A stretch of DNA of 7,814 nucleotides from JBBIKU01 sp037445245 (GTDB lineage: Bacteria; Chloroflexota; Anaerolineae; Anaerolineales; Anaerolineaceae): positions 1-7,814 of the forward strand of contig JBBIKU010000109.1 of assembly GCA_037445245.1 (NCBI GenBank). Direction: 5' to 3'. This document shows positions 1 through 5,572 of the stretch, in pieces (within the stretch, counting starts at the first letter, position 1; each line of letters begins with the position of its first letter). The position numbers and the translations under genes are program-made. The notes below the pieces were generated by a model. The model worked only from the letters and a program-made list of their open reading frames with translations, ran no database searches and was not told the origin of the DNA.

Positions 1-204
1 GTGGTTTTCGTCGGCAATGATATCAACGATGTGGATTGTTTTCCGCTGGTAGCTTGTGCGGTGGTCGTTGCGGATGCGCAACCTCAGGCGATTCGCCAGG
101 CGGATATCGTCTTAAGCCGCAAGGGCGGTTGCGGAGCGGTGCGAGAGTTGTGTGACATGATTGTGCAAAAAATATCTGATGGGAGTGGTGAACATGGTGA
201 ATGA
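1..204 (+). CDS. HAD-family sugar-phosphate phosphatase, KdsC/NeuA-HAD type (C-terminal fragment)
   Basis: Only the last 67 codons are in the window; the 5' end lies upstream. The fragment carries the HAD motif IV signature GNDINDVDC near its start. It is followed by a VVADAQPQA strand and a GGCGAVRELCDMI helix, which match the C-terminal part of KdsC-type phosphatases (typically GDDxxD, then VADAHP, then GGxGAVREVCD). Known members remove phosphate from KDO-8-phosphate or from nonulosonate 9-phosphates in the cytoplasm. The same domain is also found fused to the C-terminus of some CMP-sialate synthetases, and GN in place of GD at motif IV is reminiscent of those fused forms. The missing N-terminus means a stand-alone enzyme and a fusion cannot be told apart. 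It overlaps the NeuB-like gene by 11 bases, so the two are probably translationally coupled and act in one pathway. The family call is firm; the substrate is inference. Confidence 0.85.
   Translation: MVFVGNDINDVDCFPLVACAVVVADAQPQAIRQADIVLSRKGGCGAVRELCDMIVQKISDGSGEHGE
181..185 (+). promoter_or_regulatory. Shine-Dalgarno-like site of the NeuB-like gene
   Basis: GGGAG lies 8 bases before the ATG at 194, inside the end of the HAD gene. It favours that ATG over an in-frame TTG at 161, which would add eleven residues unlike any NeuB N-terminus. Confidence 0.55.
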
Positions 205-1081
205 ATCAGAGCGAGTGGTGAAGATCGGTGATCGGTGGGTGGGTGACAATCAGCCCACCTATATGGTGGCTGAGATCGGCATCAATCACAACGGCGACTT
301 AGGGATTGCCAAGGAGCTGATCCGGGCGGCGAAAGAAGCCGGCGTGGATGCGGTTAAGTTTCAGAAGCGCACCCCCGAATTGTGTGTGCCACCCGATCAA
401 CGCGATCAAAAACGGGATACGCCGTGGGGATATATCACCTATCTGGAGTATCGCTATAAAGTTGAATTCGACGCCGATGGCTACCGTCAGGTTGATGATT
501 ATTGTAAAGCGATGGGCATTCCCTGGTTCGCCTCGGTTTGGGATGAACCATCGGTGGACTTTCTGGAGGCATTCAACCCCCTTTGTTACAAGGTGCCTTC
601 TGCTGCTCTTACCGATCACAGCCTGCTGCGCAGACTGCGCTCCACTAAAAGAGCGGTGATTCTCTCGACCGGCATGTCGACCATGGAGCAAATCCGGGCA
701 TCCGTTGACGTGCTGGGCGCGCAGGACCTAATTATCACCCATGCCACCAGTACCTATCCTTGCGATCCCGAAGAACTTAACCTAAAAATGATCGGATCGC
801 TGCGAAAGGAATTCCCCTGTCCGATTGGTTATTCGGGGCACGAAGTGGGGCTGATCCCCTCGGTGGTGGCGGTGGCGCTGGGCGCTTGCATGGTCGAACG
901 ACACATCACCCTCGACCGGGCGATGTGGGGTAGTGATCAGGCAGCCTCGGTGGAACCCGGCGGTTTTGAACGGCTGGTGAAGTATGTGCGCGTTACCGAA
1001 TTGTCGATGGGTGACGGGGTCAAAAAAGTGTATGACAGCGAATTGTCTTCACTGAGAAAGTTGCGCCGCGTTCAAAATTGA
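194..1081 (+). CDS. NeuB-family ulosonate (sialic acid-type) synthase lacking the SAF domain
   Basis: This 295-residue protein is a PEP-dependent condensing enzyme of the N-acetylneuraminate synthase family (cytoplasmic, TIM barrel). Visible family motifs are VAEIGINHNG (25-34), KFQ (55-57), KVPSA (133-137), STGMST (158-163), HATSTYP (183-189), GYSGHEVG (212-219), VERHITLD (234-241) and SDQAASVEP (247-255). H216 and H237 match the two metal-binding histidines of characterised NeuB, and K55, K133 and E235 also line up with active-site positions. Characterised NeuB proteins are about 340-350 residues, with a C-terminal SAF domain that reaches into the partner subunit's active site. This one stops just after the barrel, at LRKLRRVQN. 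Neither of the other two frames downstream supplies a SAF-like sequence, so this looks like a natural short subclass and not a broken gene. The acceptor sugar is unknown. The call to the family is firm, but an identity as Neu5Ac synthase is not supported. Confidence 0.92.
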   Translation: MVNESERVVKIGDRWVGDNQPTYMVAEIGINHNGDLGIAKELIRAAKEAGVDAVKFQKRTPELCVPPDQRDQKRDTPWGYITYLEYRYKVEFDADGYRQVDDYCKAMGIPWFASVWDEPSVDFLEAFNPLCYKVPSAALTDHSLLRRLRSTKRAVILSTGMSTMEQIRASVDVLGAQDLIITHATSTYPCDPEELNLKMIGSLRKEFPCPIGYSGHEVGLIPSVVAVALGACMVERHITLDRAMWGSDQAASVEPGGFERLVKYVRVTELSMGDGVKKVYDSELSSLRKLRRVQN

Positions 1082-1211
1082 TAGCCATCCGGGTGAGCAC
1101 TTTGAAGGAGATTTTTCTAATCGTTTCCTGGGGCGCGCCGAGGAAGATATTCCTGCTTTAAAATAAAATGGAGCGTCTCCCGGGTGTAAAAGAAGTAGAT
1201 CGCGATTATTG
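1082..1211 (+). other. 130-base intergenic gap, no confident signal
   Basis: This is the only gap over 100 bases between genes. It contains a purine-rich AAGGAG (1105-1110) with no start codon at a suitable distance. It also has an A-rich patch at 1158-1168 that includes TAAAAT, resembling a -10 box but without a recognisable -35 element, and a 14-codon ATG frame at 1168-1212. I see no convincing hairpin with a T-run. A weak promoter for the downstream glycosyltransferase genes is possible but not shown. Confidence 0.4.
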
Positions 1212-2843
1212 ATGCTACCGCTCAAAGTGGAAATGTTGAAGAAGAGACCGCCGATCATCAAGAGAATCAAGCGGGTTGTGAGCCACCGCCTGATTGACCT
1301 GCGCGCCCGCAACATGGCACGGCAGATCCTGGCGCGGGCAACCCTGGCATGGGGTCAAAAACCGGTGATCGTTTTCAATGCCTCAACCAGGCTGGAAGCG
1401 ATGAGTCTGAACGCTGGTTTCTCTCTGGTGACAGCTTGGGCGCTGCGTATGGCAGGCGTGCCGGTGATACATTTTGTGTGCCAGAAGGGATTGCGTCCCT
1501 GTGTGTTGGGTACACAGCGCACCAAGCCTGAAGCGCTGCCGCCCTGCCGTGCCTGCATGGCGCAATCCAAAGTGTTTTTCCCCGAGGAGACCACGGTTGC
1601 CATGGCGTATTGCAGAGACGAAGCACTCGAACGGGCAACCCGCTCATTGGCTCTTGCCAGCTTGATGGATTTTTCATACAGGGGGTTGGCTTTAGGGGAA
1701 CTGGTGTTGCCATCGTTGCGCTGGATCTTGCGCCGCCACAATTTGCAAGATGATGAAAGTACCCGCTATTTATTTCGTCAGTACATCTTGTCAGCCTGGA
1801 GTCTGGCTCAGCAGGTTGAAAAGTTGCTGGAAAAGTACGAGCCGCAAGCGGTGGTAGTGTTCAACGGCATGTTCTACCCCGAAGCGACTGTCCGTTGGTT
1901 GGCACAACGCCGCGGAGTTCGGGTGATCAGTCACGAGGTGGCGCTGAGACCTCTTACCGCCTTTTTCACCGCCGGCGAGGCAACCGCCTATCCCATCGAC
2001 GTACCGGATGATTTTGAATTGAATGGGGAGAGGGAGGCGCGCCTGACTGCTTACCTTGAACAGCGCTTTCAGGGCAGATTCAGTATGGCTGGCATACACT
2101 TCTGGCGCGATATTCATCAGCTTGGCGCCTCATATTGGGAACGAGCAACTTCTTTCAAACAAGTTGTACCGGTTTTTACCAATGTGGTGTTCGATACCAG
2201 CCAGAGTCACGCCAATCAGGTTTTCCCGGACATGTTCGCCTGGCTCGACCGGGTATTGGGGGTAATTCGCAGACATCCGGAGACGCTTTTTGTGATCCGG
2301 GCGCACCCGGATGAAGCCCGACCTGGCAAGGAGAGCAATGAGAGCGTGGCGATGTGGGCTGAAAGAAACAGAATCAATGAACTTGAAAATGTACTTTTCA
2401 TCAATTCTGAAGAATACCTCAGTTCGTATGAGTTGATCCAACGATCCAAGTTTGTCATCGTTTATAATTCAACCATCGGGCTGGAGGCATCAATCATGGG
2501 GGCCGCGGTACTCTGCGGCGGGCGGGCGCGTTTTACCCAGTTGCCGACAGTGATTTTTCCAGCCAGCCCAGAAGCCTTCGAGAAAGAAATGGAAACAATG
2601 CTGACAGCAGAAACAATCCGCGTACCCGAAGCCTACCAACGAAACGCCCGTCGCTTTCTGTATTATCAGTTGTACAAGATGGCATTATCCTTTAAACCCT
2701 TTCTGAAGGAAGACCCTTGCTGGCAGGGTTACGTATTGCTCAAACCATTTTCTTGGCGTGCCCTGTTGCCGGAGAACAACCCGGTTATCGGCACGCTCCT
2801 GAGAGGGATTTTGGAAGGGGCGCCGTTCGTGGTGGACGCATGA
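1212..2843 (+). CDS. Capsule-polysaccharide-synthesis-type glycosyltransferase-like protein with a four-cysteine cluster
   Basis: This 543-residue protein has no signal peptide or clear membrane helix, and its N-terminus is basic, rich in Lys and Arg. The C-terminal half resembles the capsule synthesis (KpsC/KpsS-like, GT-B) family. It has a strand-plus-RAHPDE motif (363-368), then a stretch KFVIVYNSTIGLEASIMG (413-430), whose STxGLEA and following Gly are characteristic of that family's donor-binding half. The N-terminal half has PVIVFNAS (51-58), followed by cysteines at 90, 97, 112 and 115, the last two as PPCRAC, and VVVFNGMFYPE (214-224). The four cysteines could bind zinc or an Fe-S cluster. 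The stop overlaps the next start (ATGA), so it is coupled to the family 2 glycosyltransferase. Its role is probably sugar transfer in surface glycan assembly; donor and acceptor are unknown. The start is uncertain: ATG 1233 is an in-frame alternative, and neither has a strong ribosome site. Confidence 0.72.
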   Translation: MLPLKVEMLKKRPPIIKRIKRVVSHRLIDLRARNMARQILARATLAWGQKPVIVFNASTRLEAMSLNAGFSLVTAWALRMAGVPVIHFVCQKGLRPCVLGTQRTKPEALPPCRACMAQSKVFFPEETTVAMAYCRDEALERATRSLALASLMDFSYRGLALGELVLPSLRWILRRHNLQDDESTRYLFRQYILSAWSLAQQVEKLLEKYEPQAVVVFNGMFYPEATVRWLAQRRGVRVISHEVALRPLTAFFTAGEATAYPIDVPDDFELNGEREARLTAYLEQRFQGRFSMAGIHFWRDIHQLGASYWERATSFKQVVPVFTNVVFDTSQSHANQVFPDMFAWLDRVLGVIRRHPETLFVIRAHPDEARPGKESNESVAMWAERNRINELENVLFINSEEYLSSYELIQRSKFVIVYNSTIGLEASIMGAAVLCGGRARFTQLPTVIFPASPEAFEKEMETMLTAETIRVPEAYQRNARRFLYYQLYKMALSFKPFLKEDPCWQGYVLLKPFSWRALLPENNPVIGTLLRGILEGAPFVVDA

Positions 2844-3835
2844 CGCTCAAGTGCTCTATCGTCATTCGGGCGTACAATGAGGAAGCCCACATTGGGCGCT
2901 TGTTGTCTGGAATCTGGCAGCAAACCGTCCGAGAAGTTCAAACGATTGTGGTAGATTCGGGATCGACCGATGCCACGGCGTCGATTGCCCACAGCTTTGG
3001 CGCCGAAGTTTTGCACATTCGCCCTGAGGATTTCACCTTCGGCAGATCCTTGAATGCGGGTATTCGGCAGGCGCGCGCAGATCTGGTAGTCATTGCCAGC
3101 GCTCATGTTTACCCGGTTTATCCCGACTGGCTGGAGAAGCTGCTGGCGCCATTCTCAGGTGACAAGGTGGTACTCACTTATGGCAAGCAGCGCGGATCGA
3201 GCGAATCACAATTCTCGGAGCAGCAGATCTTTCTGCACTGGTATCCCGCACACTCCCAAACCAGTCAAAATCATCCCTTCTGTAACAATGCCAACGCCGC
3301 CATTCGAGTCAGTGCTTGGAAGGAAAATCCTTACGATGAAGCCATTCCGGCGTTGGAGGATCTGGCGTGGGCAAAATGGGCGATGGAAGCGGGTTATGCG
3401 CTCTCTTATGTCGCTGAAGCGGAAGTGATCCATGTTCACAACGAGAGCTGGCAAGGGATTGCCAACCGTTACCGGCGAGAGGGGATGGCATTTAAGCGCA
3501 TCTACCCGCATGAAAAGTTCAACCTGTTTGATTTGGTTCGGTTGTGGCTGGCAAATGTTGCCAACGATTTTTCGGCAGCCGTCCAACAACGTGTGTTGTG
3601 GCGACAATGGAGCAAAATTATGCGCTTTCGGTGGATGCAATTCTGGGGCACCTATCAAGGCTACCATCAGTCGGGTTTGTTGACCTGGAACTTGCGGCGG
3701 GCATTTTATTACCCCAACCGCGCCCTCAACAATCATAAAGATCCGCCAAGAGCCGTCCCACCGATTCAATATCCTCACATGGTTGAACCTGCCATCGGCG
3801 AAGTTAACTTTTCGAGAAGGGAGGAAGGCACGTGA
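2840..3835 (+). CDS. Family 2 (GT-A) glycosyltransferase
   Basis: This 331-residue cytoplasmic glycosyltransferase has the classic N-terminal GT2 pattern: CSIVIRAYNEE (5-15), then VVDSGSTD (37-44) for nucleotide binding, then FGRSLNAGIRQARADLVV (67-84). The position that usually carries a DxD metal motif reads SAHVYP (87-92). FCNNANAAIR (147-156) and ALEDLAWAKW (171-180) supply the acceptor-side loop and the likely catalytic acidic pair (E173, D174). HVHNESW (198-204) and RYRREGMAFKRIYP (210-223) are typical of rhamnosyltransferase-like GT2 proteins. The tail beyond about residue 225 is helical and aromatic-rich, perhaps membrane-associating, but has no clear transmembrane helix. The ATG overlaps the preceding stop (ATGA) and its own stop overlaps the next GTG, so it sits in a coupled trio. 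It probably adds one sugar to a lipid-linked or surface glycan. Donor and linkage cannot be read from the sequence. Confidence 0.88.
   Translation: MTLKCSIVIRAYNEEAHIGRLLSGIWQQTVREVQTIVVDSGSTDATASIAHSFGAEVLHIRPEDFTFGRSLNAGIRQARADLVVIASAHVYPVYPDWLEKLLAPFSGDKVVLTYGKQRGSSESQFSEQQIFLHWYPAHSQTSQNHPFCNNANAAIRVSAWKENPYDEAIPALEDLAWAKWAMEAGYALSYVAEAEVIHVHNESWQGIANRYRREGMAFKRIYPHEKFNLFDLVRLWLANVANDFSAAVQQRVLWRQWSKIMRFRWMQFWGTYQGYHQSGLLTWNLRRAFYYPNRALNNHKDPPRAVPPIQYPHMVEPAIGEVNFSRREEGT
3819..3824 (+). promoter_or_regulatory. Strong Shine-Dalgarno site deciding the GTG start
   Basis: GGGAGG lies 7 bases before the GTG at 3832. It supports a GTG start overlapping the previous stop as GTGA, and places the first residues exactly at the usual beginning of the cytidylyltransferase fold. 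Confidence 0.75.
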
Positions 3836-4509
3836 AGACCCCCAACGTTGTGGCTTTGGTCCCCATGCGACATTATTCAGAGCGGGTTGCGGGCAAAAAC
3901 TATCGCCCCTTGGCGGGCAAACCGTTGTATGCGCATATCATCACCACGTTGCTGAATTGCCCTGAGATCCATCAGATCGTGGTAGATACTGACAGCCCGG
4001 TGGTGATGGAGGGGTTGAAAGTGTCATTTCCGCAGGTGACCGTGCTGCAACGCCCGCCTCATCTGCGCGACGGTTCCATCCCGATGAACGAAATTTTGTT
4101 GCACGATACCGCCCAGGTGAAGGCAGATTTTTACCTGCAAACGCACAGCACCAACCCACTGCTAAGGTCTGAGACGATTTCAGGTGCGATACAAACCCTG
4201 CTGGCGAATTACCCGTTTTATGATTCGTTGTTCTCGGTGACCCGCGTGCAAACGCGCCTGTGGGACCAGCTTGGGAGGGCGATCAATCATAACCCGGCGA
4301 TTTTATTGCGAACCCAAGACCTGCCGCCTGTTTTTGCCGAAAACTCGTGCATTTACATTTTCACCCGGCAGACGCTTGAAACCCGGCGCAGCCGGCTGGG
4401 TGACCGTACTTATCTTTACGAAATTGACCCGGCTGAAGCATGGGATATCGACGACGAACTGGCATTTCTGGTCGCCGATTTGCTCTTGCAACACCGCAAC
4501 CATAGGTGA
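3832..4509 (+). CDS. Acylneuraminate cytidylyltransferase-family protein (CMP-ulosonate synthetase)
   Basis: This 225-residue cytoplasmic enzyme is of the size of a single-domain CMP-sialate or CMP-KDO synthetase. It should transfer CMP from CTP to a ulosonic acid, releasing pyrophosphate. The N-terminal nucleotide loop reads VPMRHYSERVAGKNYRPLAG (10-29), where classical NeuA has an ARxGSKG...KN pattern; the GKN end is kept. QTHSTNPLLR (103-112) corresponds to the QPTSPLR region of NeuA. WDIDDELAF (204-212) gives D205 and D207, the expected metal ligands. VVDTDSP (50-56) and FAENSCIYIF (168-177) are further family strands. It is coupled to the upstream glycosyltransferase by a 4-base overlap and is in the same locus as a NeuB-like synthase, which it very likely serves. 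I believe the MRHxSERVxGKN form marks a recurrent subfamily, distinct from characterised NeuA; its sugar substrate is not established here, so no gene symbol is given. Confidence 0.85.
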   Translation: MKTPNVVALVPMRHYSERVAGKNYRPLAGKPLYAHIITTLLNCPEIHQIVVDTDSPVVMEGLKVSFPQVTVLQRPPHLRDGSIPMNEILLHDTAQVKADFYLQTHSTNPLLRSETISGAIQTLLANYPFYDSLFSVTRVQTRLWDQLGRAINHNPAILLRTQDLPPVFAENSCIYIFTRQTLETRRSRLGDRTYLYEIDPAEAWDIDDELAFLVADLLLQHRNHR

Positions 4510-4531
4510 GGGCTTTAATCCTGGCGAATAT

Positions 4532-4536
4532 GGAGG
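4532..4536 (+). promoter_or_regulatory. Shine-Dalgarno site deciding the dehydrogenase start
   Basis: GGAGG lies 5 bases before the ATG at 4542. Other in-frame starts are a GTG at 4506 (overlapping the preceding stop as GTGA) and an ATG at 4530. The ATG at 4542 has the better site and begins directly at the first beta strand (QTVLLSAPY). Confidence 0.6.
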
Positions 4537-4541
4537 TATCG

Positions 4542-5519
4542 ATGCAAACCGTTTTACTATCTGCGCCATATATGGTGCCGTTTCAGGTTCGATTTGTGCC
4601 GGTGTTGGAGCATTATCGCTTAAAGGTGATCGTTGCGCAGGTGGAAGAGCGGTTATCTGAGGCTGAACTGCTGAAATACGCTGGAACATTCGACGGCGCA
4701 ATTTGCGGTGATGATTACTATACCGAAACGGTGTTGAGAAAATGTCTGCCGCGGCTTAAGGTGATCTCCAAATGGGGGACGGGGATCGATGCCATCGACC
4801 GCCAGGCTGCCGAACGGTTGGGTATTCGGGTGTGTAACACGCCGAATGCCTTCACGTTGCCGGTTTCTGATTCTGTGCTGGGGTACATTTTGGCGTTTGC
4901 CCGCCGCCAGCCGTGGATGGATCGCTTCGTCAAGCAGGGCGGTTGGGCAAAGCTGATGGCAAGATCGTTGAGTGAGTGTACGCTGGGGGTTGTTGGGGTG
5001 GGCAATATTGGCAAAGCAGTTTTACGGCGGGCGCGCGGCTTTGGCATGCGCCTGTTGGGGAACGATATTGTTCCCATCGCTCCCGATTTCCTGCTAGAGA
5101 ATGGGATAACCATGACGGGACTGAGGGAGTTGCTGCAGCAAGCGGATTTTGTCAGCCTGAATTGTGACCTGAATCCGACCAGTTATCACCTGATCGATGC
5201 GAAAAAAATTGGCTGGATGAAACCTGAGGTGGTGCTGATCAACACCGCGCGCGGTCCAATTATCAAGGAAGCCGATCTAGTGCAGGCTTTGCGGGAGGAT
5301 CGAATTGCTGGCGCGGCATTGGATGTATTTGAACATGAACCCCTCCCGCTGGACTCCCCCTTGCGTCAGATGGACCAGGTGATGCTGGCGGCGCATAATT
5401 CGAACTCCAGCCCAACGGCATGGCAACGGGTGCATGTGAATACAATCCGGAATTTGCTTGAAGGGCTGGGGATCGATTCGAGCGATCTCGAAACTGTGAT
5501 GGATCAGATGCAGCGCTGA
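4542..5519 (+). CDS. D-isomer-specific 2-hydroxyacid dehydrogenase (phosphoglycerate dehydrogenase-like)
   Basis: This 325-residue cytoplasmic NAD-dependent enzyme interconverts a 2-hydroxyacid and a 2-ketoacid. The substrate-binding half includes SKWGTGIDAID (76-86) and CNTPNAF (98-104). The Rossmann half has GVGNIG (152-157), with an acidic residue 18 positions on (D175 in GNDI), favouring NAD over NADP. The catalytic triad is intact: R237 in NTARGPI, E266 in FEHEP and H285 in AAHNSNSS. The usual HxGxxT after the catalytic His is replaced by HNSNSS. There is no C-terminal ACT domain, so it is unlike the long regulated serine-pathway SerA, and it sits among glycan genes. An attractive but unproven idea is that it acts on a ulosonic acid, itself a 2-ketoacid, or makes a precursor for one. 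It follows the cytidylyltransferase by 32 bases, or overlaps it if GTG 4506 is used. Family is sure; substrate unknown. Confidence 0.87.
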   Translation: MQTVLLSAPYMVPFQVRFVPVLEHYRLKVIVAQVEERLSEAELLKYAGTFDGAICGDDYYTETVLRKCLPRLKVISKWGTGIDAIDRQAAERLGIRVCNTPNAFTLPVSDSVLGYILAFARRQPWMDRFVKQGGWAKLMARSLSECTLGVVGVGNIGKAVLRRARGFGMRLLGNDIVPIAPDFLLENGITMTGLRELLQQADFVSLNCDLNPTSYHLIDAKKIGWMKPEVVLINTARGPIIKEADLVQALREDRIAGAALDVFEHEPLPLDSPLRQMDQVMLAAHNSNSSPTAWQRVHVNTIRNLLEGLGIDSSDLETVMDQMQR

Positions 5520-5572
5520 GAACCAGGGTGTTGTTTCCTGCTTTGGTTTATCGCTCATTTTTCGGGTCGTAA

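Noticed and set aside
161..193. TTG start giving a NeuB-like protein eleven residues longer
   Set aside because: The extra residues do not resemble a NeuB N-terminus, and the ATG at 194 has a GGGAG site at the right distance.
299..691. Long open frame on the minus strand across the NeuB-like gene
   Set aside because: It is a mirror frame of a strongly conserved gene, has no recognisable domain and no ribosome site; the same applies to the other antisense frames in the window.
1159..1164. TAAAAT as a -10 promoter box
   Set aside because: No -35 element is recognisable about 17 bases upstream, and A-rich hexamers occur by chance in such a gap.
1079..1211. Possible frameshift hiding a SAF domain after the NeuB-like gene
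   Set aside because: The other two frames are closed by 1166 and give at most about 28 residues with no SAF-like pattern; a SAF domain needs about 60. The coding end LRKLRRVQN is also a natural family end.
5521..5548. AACCA...TGGTT inverted repeat between the dehydrogenase and membrane protein genes as a terminator
   Set aside because: The stem is only five pairs with a long loop and no following T-run, so it is not credible as an intrinsic terminator.
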